From Cupriavidus yeoncheonensis (GTDB lineage: Bacteria; Pseudomonadota; Gammaproteobacteria; Burkholderiales; Burkholderiaceae): a DNA stretch of 64,000 bases. The notes under the pieces are model-generated. The model searched no databases. It worked only from the letters and a program-made list of their open reading frames with translations, and was not told the DNA's origin. Numbering within the stretch: the stretch's first letter is position 1; each line of letters begins with the position of its first letter. The stretch spans positions 62,001 through 126,000 of the forward strand of contig NZ_CAJPUY010000003.1 in assembly GCF_905397275.1 (NCBI RefSeq). The letters are read 5' to 3'. The position numbers were made by a program, and so were the translations under genes. This document shows positions 46,897 through 55,246 of this stretch, piece after piece.

Positions 46897-47511
46897 CTAT
46901 ATCAACTGCCTCCGCACCAGGTCACCCGACAACGCGTCCGCCCCCACAAACCTGTACCCGAGCAGGCCGGCATCAATTGCCCCATCGACGTTGGCTTCCG
47001 TGTCGTCGATGAACAGCGTGTGCGAGGCATCGCAGCCGAGCTGGCCGATGCAGCCCAAATAGGCTTGCGCATCCGGCTTGGTCGCACCGAACGCGGCGGA
47101 GGGATAAACGTGCCTGCCGAACAACCGGGCCACCGCCGGATTCAGGTAGTCGATATGGTCCGTCACCAGCCGGCAGTTGTTGGTGAGTATGGCGATCCGG
47201 TGGCGGCCGGACAGCCGGGCCGCAAGCGCCAGTGTTTCGGCGTTGGGCGTGATCGATGCGCGGCGAGAGGCCAGCCAGTCGGCACGACCGACATGGCAGC
47301 CCAGCAGTTGGCCGAGTTCGCTCAGGTACTCGTCATCGCCGATCTCGCCGGCATCGGCACGCGCTTCGAGCCCCGATCCCCAGATGGCGTGGCGTACCTG
47401 CTCCGGTGACCGGCCGGTGGTTGCGGCCAGGTGCTCCGCCCGCGCCGCACGGTCATAGTGGGTCAGTACCCCTTCCATGTCGAACAGGACAAGCGTGATC
47501 GGTGCGGTCAT
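46897..47511 (-). CDS. HAD superfamily hydrolase
   Basis: 204 residues. Motif I is LVLFDMEGVLTHYDR: nucleophile Asp present, but the second Asp of DxD is Glu (DME). Motif II ILTNN, motif III KPDAQAY, motif IV FIDDTEANVDGA are intact. A four-helix cap follows motif I. Phosphatase or phosphomutase of small metabolites; the substrate is unknown. Start ATG at 47511 near the next gene's promoter region. Confidence 0.87.
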   Translation of the reverse strand: MTAPITLVLFDMEGVLTHYDRAARAEHLAATTGRSPEQVRHAIWGSGLEARADAGEIGDDEYLSELGQLLGCHVGRADWLASRRASITPNAETLALAARLSGRHRIAILTNNCRLVTDHIDYLNPAVARLFGRHVYPSAAFGATKPDAQAYLGCIGQLGCDASHTLFIDDTEANVDGAIDAGLLGYRFVGADALSGDLVRRQLI

Positions 47512-47682
47512 GGCGTCGGTCCCCGTGGATGACCCGAAGCCCCATTTTGCGCGGGCCGGCGAGTCTTTGGCAGGATTTCCGCGTGGCCCGGCCGTCCCAT
47601 GTCATGCGGGTACACTATCGGGCCGGCGCGCCTGCGCCATCCGCGCAAGCCGCAAGCCGCCAATCCCGACACCTTCCACCGC

Positions 47683-48927
47683 ATGCGCCTGACCCTCATC
47701 ACCTTCGGCACCCAGGGTGACTGCCGCCCCATCGTCGCGCTCGGCGCGGGGCTGCGCGCGGCCGGCCATGATGTGCTGATGCTCGGGGAACGGTCGGCCG
47801 GGGCGCTGGCCGCCGGGCATGACCTGGCGTTCGAGGCACTGGCCGGCGACATCCAGGCCACGCTGGCGCCGGGCGGCGCGCTGCACAAGCTGATGACCGA
47901 AGGCGGCAATGTCAGCGAGGCCACGCGTGCCTTCGCGCGCATTGCGGAGGACAATACCGCGCAATGGATGGCGCAACTGGCCACCGCAATGCGCGAGCGC
48001 GATGCCATCGTCTTCTCGGGGCTGGCCGCCTATGTCGGCATGGCGGTGGGCGATGCACTGGGCAAACCCGCCATCGCCGCCGCCATGTTCCCGCTGTCGC
48101 CGACACGCGATTTCCCGTCGGCATTCCTGCCGCCGTGGCGCCTGCCGGGCTGGGTCAACCGGGCCACCCACCAATTGATCAACCACGTGCTGTGGCGCAT
48201 GTTCCGGCCCGCCATCAACGCGGGCCGGCAGGCACAGTTCGGGCTCGCGCCGCGCAAGGCGATGTGGCAGGACTTCCCGTCGCTCTACGGCATTTCACCG
48301 CACCTGGTGCCGCGCCCGCGCGACTGGCATGCGGACTGGCTGGTCTGCGGCGCATGGACACTGCCTGCGCAGGATGGCTGGCAGGCGCCCGCCGCGTTGC
48401 AGGACTTCCTGGCTGCGGGCGAGCCGCCGGTCTACGTGGGCTTCGGCAGCATGGCCGGCTTTGACCGCGACAAGGTGGTGCGCGCGCTGGTGCAGACGCT
48501 GGACGGGCGGCGCACGCTGTTCTATCCGGGCTGGAGCGGCATCGATGTGGCGGCGCTGCCGCCGAACTTCCATGTGATCGGCGCCACGCCGCACGACTGG
48601 CTGCTGCCGCGCGTGAGCGCGGCCATCCATCACGGTGGCGCCGGCACCACGCACGCGGTCGCGGCGGCCGGCGTGCCGTCGATCGTGCTGCCCTTCGCCG
48701 GCGACCAGTTCTTCTGGGCTGGCCGGCTGGCGGCGCTTGGCGTGGCGCCACGCCATGTCGCCGGGCATGATATCGACGCGGGCAAGCTTGCGGCGATGCT
48801 CGCCTTCACGCAACGGCCCGACGTGCGCGAAAAGGCCGCGGCGCTCGGCGCTGCCATCCGGGCGGAACGCGGCGTGGATCACGCCGTGGCCGCCATCGAA
48901 ACCTTTTGCCAGCGGGGCAGGGGATAG
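47683..48927 (+). CDS. GT1-family glycosyltransferase (UGT/rhamnosyltransferase-like)
   Basis: 414 residues from the ATG at 47683; the frame is open back to 47599. GT-B fold. N-terminal acceptor domain: LTLITFGTQGDCRPIVALGAGLRAAGHDV, typical of sterol/vancomycin-type glycosyltransferases. C-terminal donor domain: PPVYVGFGSMAGFD, APHDWLLPRVSAAIHHGGAGTTHAVAAAGVPSIVLPFAGDQFFWA, the nucleotide-sugar signature. Relatives add sugars to lipids (rhamnolipids), sterols or antibiotics. No acyl or acceptor-making genes are next to it, so the target is unknown. Confidence 0.9.
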   Translation: MRLTLITFGTQGDCRPIVALGAGLRAAGHDVLMLGERSAGALAAGHDLAFEALAGDIQATLAPGGALHKLMTEGGNVSEATRAFARIAEDNTAQWMAQLATAMRERDAIVFSGLAAYVGMAVGDALGKPAIAAAMFPLSPTRDFPSAFLPPWRLPGWVNRATHQLINHVLWRMFRPAINAGRQAQFGLAPRKAMWQDFPSLYGISPHLVPRPRDWHADWLVCGAWTLPAQDGWQAPAALQDFLAAGEPPVYVGFGSMAGFDRDKVVRALVQTLDGRRTLFYPGWSGIDVAALPPNFHVIGATPHDWLLPRVSAAIHHGGAGTTHAVAAAGVPSIVLPFAGDQFFWAGRLAALGVAPRHVAGHDIDAGKLAAMLAFTQRPDVREKAAALGAAIRAERGVDHAVAAIETFCQRGRG

Positions 48928-48974
48928 CGGCCGCCGCCAGGCGCCGGCCAACCATTTCAAGCAGGAATTTCCAG

Positions 48975-49544
48975 ATGATGAACCGTACCCAGCAGATCCT
49001 CATCGCCGTCGTCGCCGTGGCTGTCCTTGGCATGCTCTGGTTCGCAGGCAATAACACTGGCCAGATCCAGGATCCCGCGACGGCTGAGACGGCCCCCGCC
49101 ACCGGACCGGCCGCCAGCGATGTGCGCGGCGTGCCGCGCAACGGCACGCTCGATCCGGTGAGCATCGACCCGGACCGTCCGGCCGACCGGCTGCCCCAGT
49201 ACCAGGCCGATGCCCTCCTGACTGACTACCGCGACAACCCCGGTGCGGCCGATGACCTATACCTCGGCAAGTACATCATCGTCGAAGGCGTGGCCAGCGG
49301 CGTGCGGCGCGGCGAGGCAGACAATGTCTTTGTCGATATCCGCACCAACGACCCTAACGTGGCCGTGCGCGCACAGCTGCTGCGCCGGCAGATCTGCGGA
49401 CCTGCCGGCCGCGTGTGCGAAGTGGAAGCACGCGCCACCATGGTCCGGCGCGGGCAGAAGGTAGCCGTGGAATGCAACGGCGCGGGCCTGTCCGACGGCA
49501 CGCCGTTGCTGAGCGATTGCCTGTTGCGCGGCGGCGCCAACTGA
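48975..49544 (+). CDS. Membrane-anchored OB-fold protein (tRNA_anti-like)
   Basis: 189 residues from ATG 48975 (AGGA nine bases upstream; the next codon is also ATG). One N-terminal helix (LIAVVAVAVLGMLWFAG) then a Thr/Ala/Pro linker, and an OB fold of about 110 residues: ALLTDYRDNPGAADDLYLGKYIIVEGVASGVRRGEADNVFVDIRT...RAQLLRRQICGPAGRVCEVEARATMVRRGQKVAVECNGAGL...PLLSDCLL. This is the tRNA_anti-like (PF12869) pattern of periplasmic proteins. Function unknown. Confidence 0.8.
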   Translation: MMNRTQQILIAVVAVAVLGMLWFAGNNTGQIQDPATAETAPATGPAASDVRGVPRNGTLDPVSIDPDRPADRLPQYQADALLTDYRDNPGAADDLYLGKYIIVEGVASGVRRGEADNVFVDIRTNDPNVAVRAQLLRRQICGPAGRVCEVEARATMVRRGQKVAVECNGAGLSDGTPLLSDCLLRGGAN

Positions 49545-49589
49545 GCGGCCGACTAGGCAAACCAAGCGGCCAACCAAGCGGCCGACCGA
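49545..49589. repeat. Imperfect 12-nt direct repeats (GCGGCCAACCAA)
   Basis: Units GCGGCCGACTA..., GCGGCCAACCAA (49566-49577) and GCGGCCGACCGA (49578-49589) follow each other in the 54-bp gap between the OB-fold gene and the small membrane protein gene. A short, probably slippage-derived repeat. Confidence 0.55.
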
Positions 49590-49598
49590 GCCAACAAC

Positions 49599-49799
49599 AT
49601 GCAGACCCTCCTCTCCGTCCTTGCCCTCCTCATCCTGATCGCCACCGTGGTCGGGCTGGTGTCGCCGACTTTCATCAGCCAGACCTTCCTGCAAGGCAAG
49701 CCCGTTGGGCGCTTGCAGATTGCCGTGATCGGCCTGTGCCTGGCGGCGTTCCTGCTGATCCTGGTCGGGCGCCTGGCGCAGCCCGTCGCGGGCGGCTGA
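49599..49799 (+). CDS. Small two-helix membrane protein
   Basis: 66 residues: helix LLSVLALLILIATVVGLVSP, a short polar loop (FISQTFLQGKPVGR), and helix LQIAVIGLCLAAFLLILVGRLA. Both termini are likely on the same side of the membrane. No family assignment. It lies 54 bp after the OB-fold gene and could share its transcript. No strong ribosome site is visible, but the hydrophobic pattern is real. Confidence 0.6.
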   Translation: MQTLLSVLALLILIATVVGLVSPTFISQTFLQGKPVGRLQIAVIGLCLAAFLLILVGRLAQPVAGG

Positions 49800-49954
49800 A
49801 GTGCCACGCGACGGGCGCAACCGGCGGGCAGCGCCCGTTTTGCGCCTCTGTTCCTGGCTTTAACGCGCCCCGCCGGCGCATACAGTGGACGGATACGCTA
49901 CCGATGCTCCGCCTGCCGCGAACAGCGGCTCCGGGAAGCCATCCAGGACACTCC

Positions 49955-50533
49955 ATGAACAAAGCACTGCTGGCCGCCGCGCTGGGCCTGACGATTACCG
50001 GCTGCTCCACCTACCAGGCCGTGATGCCCGTGGACCGGCCCGAGCAGGCCGACCCGCTCGGCGCCTTCCAGGTCCCCGCCGGCAGCCAGGCCGCGACGGG
50101 TCCGCGTGGCAGCTACGGCGCCAATGGCGCGCTGCTGTGCGTGGTGGCGAACCCGGTGAGCGGCAATGAGTATCTCGACGCGTTCCGCGCGTCGCTGCAG
50201 GCGCGCAATTTCGAAGTGAAGCTGCTGCCGCCGTACGCGCCCGTGGTGTCGTGCCCGCTGGTGGCCACGTACTCGGCCAGAAGCGCGTGGTTCTGGATGA
50301 CGTACCTGAACAGCGTGGACATCACCGTGTACCAGAACGGCGCGCGCGCGGGCAAGGCGGTCTACAGCGCCAACCGCGGCGCCGGCGGGATCAATCTGAG
50401 CAACTTCGTCATGCCGCAGAAGACGCTCGATACGCTGGTGGAACAGCTGTTCCCCGGCATGCTGCCCCCGCCGCCTCCGCCGGCCGGCACGCCCGTGGCC
50501 GCGCCGGCAGCGAACACCGCCGCCGCATCCTGA
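49955..50533 (+). CDS. Sbal_3080-type lipoprotein
   Basis: 192 residues from ATG 49955 (CAGGAC upstream). Signal peptide MNKALLAAALGLTITGC with a TGC lipobox, so it is lipid-anchored. Body: GALLCVVANPVSGNEYLDAFRASLQARNFEVKLLPPYAPVVSCPLVATYSARSAWFWMTYLNSVDITVYQNG...GINLSNFVMPQKTLDTLVEQLFPG, matching what I recall as the Sbal_3080 family lipoproteins. The tail is Pro/Ala-rich. The frame is open back to 49415, but that is the reverse reading of neighbouring genes. Function unknown. Confidence 0.78.
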   Translation: MNKALLAAALGLTITGCSTYQAVMPVDRPEQADPLGAFQVPAGSQAATGPRGSYGANGALLCVVANPVSGNEYLDAFRASLQARNFEVKLLPPYAPVVSCPLVATYSARSAWFWMTYLNSVDITVYQNGARAGKAVYSANRGAGGINLSNFVMPQKTLDTLVEQLFPGMLPPPPPPAGTPVAAPAANTAAAS

Positions 50534-50552
50534 GCGCTCACTTCCTGAGCGC

Positions 50553-51527
50553 TCACTCCTCCAGCCGACCCAGCCGCACCACGGTCACGCCGGGCCGCAG
50601 CTGCCGCAGCGAGGGCATGACGAGCACGCAGTTCGGGTAAGGCGTGACCACCGGCTCGCCCTCGCGCCAGCCGATCACGGTGCCGGCTCGCGCGAACGTC
50701 TCCAGCCCGGTATAGGGGCCGGCGAAGCGGAAGTCCATGCTGCTGGCCACCACCGGCTCCGTCACGCGCACCACGCGCTGCGCGGCCGGCAATGGCTGCA
50801 GCCAGCCCGCCGGCGTGTCCTGCGCATCGATCACACCCGCATGGATCAGAAAGCGTGCGGCGCTGTCGCGCGCAACCGTGACGGCGGCGGCTTCCCAGTG
50901 CTGGCCGCATTCGATCAGCAGCGCATTGCGCGCGCTGGCCGGGTCGCCGAAGTCCGCGTAGTCGCGCATGCGGCGGCCTTCCGGATGGCCTTCGTCGACG
51001 ATCACGTCCGCCGGCGCGCCAAGCTGGCGGGCCAGCGCGATGCCCTTGTCGAGCGGGCCGGAGACGATCAGCGGGTGGCTCTTCTCATGCATCGAGTGCA
51101 GATCGAGCAGCAGGTCCACGGTATCGATCACCGGCCGCATGGCGCGTGCGCGGCGCAGTTCGGACGAATCACGGCCGGCGTCATCCAGCACCGCAGCGGT
51201 CCAGACGCGGTTGAAGTCCTGGTCGACAAAGCGCGATGCATCCGGCCGCGCCGGATCAAAGCGCTGATAGGCGTCCACGTTGGCAAACGCCAGCGTCATG
51301 CGGCCACGCCGCGGCGTCACGCCGGCGTCGAGCAAGCCCTTGACGGTGATGGCACCGCACACCTCATTGCCGTGCGTGAGCGCATTGATCATCACGTGCG
51401 GGCCGGGTACGCCACTGTCGAACGTGAACACGTAAGGAATGCCGCAGTTGCCGTCGGCATACGGGCGGATATCCGGGAATTCGACCTCGACGGGGTAGGC
51501 GTCGAGGGTAAGGGGAGCTTGGGTCAT
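50553..51527 (-). CDS. Succinylglutamate desuccinylase/aspartoacylase family zinc hydrolase
   Basis: 324 residues. Zn carboxypeptidase fold: NALTHGNEVCG gives the His and Glu zinc ligands, DLLLDLHSMHEKSHP the third His, NALLIECGQH the catalytic Glu. RFVDQDFNRVW is the usual Arg-containing substrate segment. It deacylates N-acyl amino acids; exact substrate unknown. Downstream of a Bug-type receptor gene and LysR gene on the same strand, pointing to uptake of an N-acyl or dicarboxylate compound and its hydrolysis. Confidence 0.87.
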   Translation of the reverse strand: MTQAPLTLDAYPVEVEFPDIRPYADGNCGIPYVFTFDSGVPGPHVMINALTHGNEVCGAITVKGLLDAGVTPRRGRMTLAFANVDAYQRFDPARPDASRFVDQDFNRVWTAAVLDDAGRDSSELRRARAMRPVIDTVDLLLDLHSMHEKSHPLIVSGPLDKGIALARQLGAPADVIVDEGHPEGRRMRDYADFGDPASARNALLIECGQHWEAAAVTVARDSAARFLIHAGVIDAQDTPAGWLQPLPAAQRVVRVTEPVVASSMDFRFAGPYTGLETFARAGTVIGWREGEPVVTPYPNCVLVMPSLRQLRPGVTVVRLGRLEE

Positions 51528-51550
51528 GCTGAGATGTCCTGCTGGGTGCC

Positions 51551-51594
51551 GGCTTGTTCGCGGCTTGTTTGCGGCTTGTTCGCGGCTTATTCGT
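51551..51594. repeat. Four 11-nt tandem repeats (GGCTTGTTCGC)
   Basis: GGCTTGTTCGC at 51551, GGCTTGTTTGC at 51562, GGCTTGTTCGC at 51573 and GGCTTATTCGT at 51584. The last unit contains the stop codon of the receptor gene (TAA on the minus strand, 51589-51587), so the array extends from the gene end into the spacer before the hydrolase gene. Confidence 0.75.
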
Positions 51595-52561
51595 GGATGC
51601 CGGCGGTCTGAACGATGGTGCGGTAGCGGCCGGTCTCGCGCTTGATGAACGCGCCGAACTGGGCCGGGTTGGCCGGGGCCACTTCCACGCCGGCCTCGGC
51701 CAGCTTCTTCTTCACGTCAGGCATGGCGAGCACGGCCTGCATCTCGGTGTTGAGGCGGTCGATGACGGCGCGCGGCGTGCCGGCCGGGCCCATCAGGCCG
51801 AACCAGACGCCCATGTCCACGCCCTTGAGCGCCGGGGTTTCCGCCAGCGCCGGCACGTTCGGCGCCACGCCGGAACGCCTGGCCTCCGTCACGCCGTAGG
51901 CCTTCACGCGGCCGGCCTGGATATGCGGCAGCGCCGAGGACAGCACCATCACCGCCAGGTCGATCTGGCCGCCGAGCAGGTCGGTCGCCATGGCCGAGGC
52001 GCCCTTGTATGGTACGTGCGTGATGTTGACGTGGCCCTGCTGCTTGATCAGCTCGCCCGCCAGGTTCAGTGGCGTGCCCACGCCCGACGAGGCATACGAC
52101 AGCTTGCCCGGCTGCTCTTTGGCCAGCGCCATCAGCTCCGCGGCGTTCTTCGCCGGCAGCGAAGTCTTGCCGACCAGCACCATCGGCTGCGTGCCGACGA
52201 AGGTGATCGGCGCCAGGTCCTTCTCGCCGTCGTAGCGCACGGCCGGATTGGTCAGGCGGGCAATGGACACTTCACTGCCCGAGCCCATCAGCAGCGTATA
52301 GCCGTCCGCCTCGGCCTTGACCACCTTGGACGCGCCGATGGTGCCGCCGGCGCCGCCCAGGTTCTCGATGACCACGCTCTGGCCCAGGCGCTTGCCCAGT
52401 TCGGGCGCGACCGTGCGCGCCACCAGGTCGACGCTGCCGCCGGCGGTGTAGCCGACCACCAGCGTGATCGGCTTGGCCGGCCAGCCGGACGCATGGGCGG
52501 CAAGCGCGGAGAAGGCGAGGGTGGCGGCGGCGGCCGCGCGCAGCAGGGTCTTCGTGGTCAT
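51587..52561 (-). CDS. Bug-family (TctC) tripartite tricarboxylate transport substrate-binding protein
   Basis: 324 residues with a Sec signal ending AAHASG. Periplasmic binding protein of the Bordetella uptake gene family: WPAKPITLVVGYTAGGSVDLVARTVAPELGKRLGQSVVIENLGGAGGTIGASKV near the start, PAKNAAELMALAKEQPGKLSYASSGVGTPLNLAGELIKQQ, and SYKGASAMATDLLGGQIDLAV. These proteins are very numerous in Cupriavidus and bind small carboxylates for TctAB. No tctAB genes are in this cluster, which is common for Bug paralogues. Confidence 0.93.
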   Translation of the reverse strand: MTTKTLLRAAAAATLAFSALAAHASGWPAKPITLVVGYTAGGSVDLVARTVAPELGKRLGQSVVIENLGGAGGTIGASKVVKAEADGYTLLMGSGSEVSIARLTNPAVRYDGEKDLAPITFVGTQPMVLVGKTSLPAKNAAELMALAKEQPGKLSYASSGVGTPLNLAGELIKQQGHVNITHVPYKGASAMATDLLGGQIDLAVMVLSSALPHIQAGRVKAYGVTEARRSGVAPNVPALAETPALKGVDMGVWFGLMGPAGTPRAVIDRLNTEMQAVLAMPDVKKKLAEAGVEVAPANPAQFGAFIKRETGRYRTIVQTAGIHE

Positions 52562-52682
52562 GGCTCGGATCGGATAATTGGAATGGGGATGACGCTGGCC
52601 CGATGTTAGAGACGGTGCGCGGCGGCGGATTGCGGCTTTGGCAAGGGGGCTTGCCGTTTTGGCAATGCCTCAGCCCAATGCC

Positions 52683-53633
52683 TCAGCCCTGTGCGCCGCC
52701 AATGGCCGCATCCCAGAACGCCTCCGCCAGTGGCCGCATCGGCGCGCGCTGGCGGTACAGGCGGATCTCGAGTGCGAGGTCGGCCTCATCCGCGCCGCGG
52801 CCGGTGGTGGCGCGCACCAGGCGCCCGGCGTGGAGGTCGTCCGCAATCAGCCCCGCGGGCAGCCAGGCCAGGCCCATGCGCTGGCGCACCATCTCGTGCA
52901 CGGACTCGGCGAAGTCGCTGACGGCGATCACGTCGAGGCGGCCGGCCAGCTTGCGGCGCGCGATCTCCTGGTTGACCATGCGGCCGAGCGTCAGGCTGTC
53001 GGCATAGGCGATCATCGGCGTGGGGGCCGTGCCGGCGCCGCTCTTGCCCGCATGGAGCCGAAACTGCGGCGCGCCGCGCGCGTCGGCGGCGCTCACGCAT
53101 ACCAGGCGCTCCACGCCCACCATGTGGAAGCGGTAGCGCGCATCGTCGAGCATGACGGGAATATCCGGCGGGCTGTAGCACAGCAGGAAATCGGCATCGC
53201 CCTCGGTGAACATCGCGAGCGCGTCGTGCATCGGGAAGGTGGACAGCCGTGTGCGGAAGCCGGCAGCGGCCTTGTCGTTGCGCAGCGTGTGGCGCAGGCC
53301 GGCGAGCCATGCCGGCACCATCGAGCGCGCGAGCGTCTTGCCCGTGGCAATGGTCAGCGTGCTGGCATCGGCACGATGCGCCGTGCGCAGCGCGAGGCGC
53401 GCGTCTTCCAGCGTCTGCAGGGCGCTTTGCGCGGCTTCCAGGAACTGGCGCCCCTCCGGGGTCAGCCGCACCGGGAACGCGCTGCGGTCGATCAGCGGCG
53501 CGCCGGCCCACACTTCCAGCGCCTGCATGCGCCGCCCGAACGCCGGCGGCGTCACGTTGCGCAGCTCGGCCGCGCGCGCGAGGCTGCCGGCCTGGGCGAG
53601 GCAGATGAAATCTTCGAGCCAGCGGATATGCAT
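52683..53633 (-). CDS. LysR family transcriptional regulator
   Basis: 316 residues. HTH opening IRWLEDFICLAQAGSLARAAELRNVTPPAFGRRMQALEVWAGAPLIDR, and a Type-2 periplasmic-binding effector domain with TEGDADFLLCYSPPDIPV. It precedes the Bug receptor and hydrolase genes on the same strand; the 121-bp gap to the receptor gene is long enough for a promoter. It probably controls that cluster. Confidence 0.88.
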   Translation of the reverse strand: MHIRWLEDFICLAQAGSLARAAELRNVTPPAFGRRMQALEVWAGAPLIDRSAFPVRLTPEGRQFLEAAQSALQTLEDARLALRTAHRADASTLTIATGKTLARSMVPAWLAGLRHTLRNDKAAAGFRTRLSTFPMHDALAMFTEGDADFLLCYSPPDIPVMLDDARYRFHMVGVERLVCVSAADARGAPQFRLHAGKSGAGTAPTPMIAYADSLTLGRMVNQEIARRKLAGRLDVIAVSDFAESVHEMVRQRMGLAWLPAGLIADDLHAGRLVRATTGRGADEADLALEIRLYRQRAPMRPLAEAFWDAAIGGAQG

Positions 53634-53702
53634 GGGGCTTGGGAGTTGGATCGGCGCCGACGGATGGGTGACACCACATTATCGGCACAATTGCGCCCCG
53701 AC

Positions 53703-53730
53703 AAAAAAAACGGCGCACCGAAGTGCGCCG
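53703..53730 (-). terminator. Terminator of the RND efflux operon
   Basis: Reading the minus strand: CGGCGCAC (53730-53723), TTCG loop, GTGCGCCG (53718-53711), then eight T. It is 25 bp past the stop of the outer-membrane channel gene. Confidence 0.93.
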
Positions 53731-53754
53731 CTCATCAGCCAGCCGGGGCAAGCC

Positions 53755-55245
53755 TTACTGCGTGACGGTCCCCGCCGGTACGGCCGGGGCCGGTGCCTGC
53801 GCCACTTCGCCGGTCTCCTTCAGGCCCCCGCCAAGCGAGCGATACAGATCGATCGAGTTGTTCAGCCGCAGCTGCCGCGCCTGCACCAGCGCCTGCTCCG
53901 CGGTGAACAGCTGACGCTGTGCATCGAGCTCGTCCAGGTAGCTGGCCACGCCGCTGCGGAAACGCATGCGCGCCAGTTCATAGCGCGCCGCCTCGGCATT
54001 GCGTACCTGCTCCTGGCCCGATACCTGGTCTTCCAGCGTGCCACGCGCCACCAGCGCGTCGGCCACTTCCGCGAAGGCCGTCTGGATGGTCTTCTCGTAG
54101 TTGGCGACCTGGATGTTCTTGCGCACGTTGGCCAGGTCCAGGTTGGACTTGTTGCGGCCGTAGTCGAAGATCGGCAGCGTCAGCTGCGGCGCGAACGACC
54201 ACGCCTTGGTGCCGGCATCGAACAGGTTCGAGAACGTCGGGCTGATGGTGCCGATGCTGGTGGTCAGCGTGATGCGCGGGAAGAACGCCGCGCGCGCCGC
54301 GCCGATGTTCGCGTTGGCGGACAGCAACTGCTGCTCGGCCTGGCGGATATCGGGACGCTGCTCCAGCATGTCCGAAGGCAGGCCTTCGGGGATGTCGCTG
54401 ATGATGCGTTCATCCGACAGCCGCATCGGCTGCGGCAGGTTCTCGATGGCGCCAATGGGCTTGCCCACCAGCACTTCGAGCGCGTTCTGCGCCTGGGCGC
54501 GCTGGCGCGCCAGCTCCGCCGCCGCGACGCGTGCCTGTGCCACCAGCGACTCGTTGTCGCGCAGGTCCAGTGCCGATGTCGCGCCGACGTCGAAGCGCTG
54601 CTTGGCCAGCCCGTAGGTGCTCTCGCGTGCCTTGAGCGTATCGCGCGCAATCTCGTACTGCTCGGCGAAGGAGCGCTCGGACAGGTAGGCCTTGGCCACT
54701 TCCGACACCAGCGAGATATAGGCCGAACGGTGCGCCTCTTCGGTCGAGAAGTACTGTGCCAGCGCGGCGTTGGACAGGCTGCGCACGCGGCCGAAGAAGT
54801 CCAGTTCGTAGGCCGAGATGCCGAGGCTGGCCGAGTAGAGCTCCGATACCGCAGGCTGGCCCAGCACCGATACCCCCGTGGCGGCGTTGGTGCTGGCACG
54901 GGTATAGCCGGCGTTCGCATTCACCGTGGGCAGCAGGTCGGCACGCTGGATCTGGTACTGCGCGCGCGCTTCCTGGATGCGCAGCGCGGCCTGGCGCAGG
55001 TCGCGGTTGTTCTCCAGCGAGGTCGCGATCAGCACCTGCAGGCGCGGGTCGCGGAAGAACTCGCGCCAGCCGATGTCGGTGGCGCGGCGCGTCTCGCCGC
55101 TCTTCACTTCGGCGGTGGCATAGCCTTCCGGCGCGGCCGGGAAGCCGGCCGCCACCGGCGGCACCGGACGCTCATACTTCGGCGCCAGCGTGCAGCCCGT
55201 CAGAACGCCGGCCACCAGCAGCAGTGTGGTCAGTGTCTTGGTCAT
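53755..55245 (-). CDS. Outer-membrane efflux channel lipoprotein (OprM/NodT type)
   Basis: 496 residues. Signal MTKTLTTLLLVAGVLTGC with lipobox TGC, then TLAPKYERPVPPV. TolC-fold trimer channel with two outer-membrane-efflux repeats: QVLIATSLENNRDLRQAALRIQEARAQYQIQRADLLPTVNANAGYTRAS and QRPDIRQAEQQLLSANANIGAARAAFFPRITLTTSIG. It is last in the operon and starts one base past the pump stop. Homologous to TtgC/OprM family channels of solvent and drug efflux systems. The tail GTVTQ is short. Confidence 0.93.
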   Translation of the reverse strand: MTKTLTTLLLVAGVLTGCTLAPKYERPVPPVAAGFPAAPEGYATAEVKSGETRRATDIGWREFFRDPRLQVLIATSLENNRDLRQAALRIQEARAQYQIQRADLLPTVNANAGYTRASTNAATGVSVLGQPAVSELYSASLGISAYELDFFGRVRSLSNAALAQYFSTEEAHRSAYISLVSEVAKAYLSERSFAEQYEIARDTLKARESTYGLAKQRFDVGATSALDLRDNESLVAQARVAAAELARQRAQAQNALEVLVGKPIGAIENLPQPMRLSDERIISDIPEGLPSDMLEQRPDIRQAEQQLLSANANIGAARAAFFPRITLTTSIGTISPTFSNLFDAGTKAWSFAPQLTLPIFDYGRNKSNLDLANVRKNIQVANYEKTIQTAFAEVADALVARGTLEDQVSGQEQVRNAEAARYELARMRFRSGVASYLDELDAQRQLFTAEQALVQARQLRLNNSIDLYRSLGGGLKETGEVAQAPAPAVPAGTVTQ

Positions 55246-55246
55246 A

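Noticed and set aside
49415..49954. A 180-codon extension in front of the Sbal_3080-type lipoprotein
   Set aside because: The lipoprotein has its own signal peptide at 49955; the extension overlaps two other genes out of frame.
51549..51596. Repeat array considered as a short CRISPR-like array
   Set aside because: The 11-nt units are contiguous with no spacers, so it is a simple tandem repeat.
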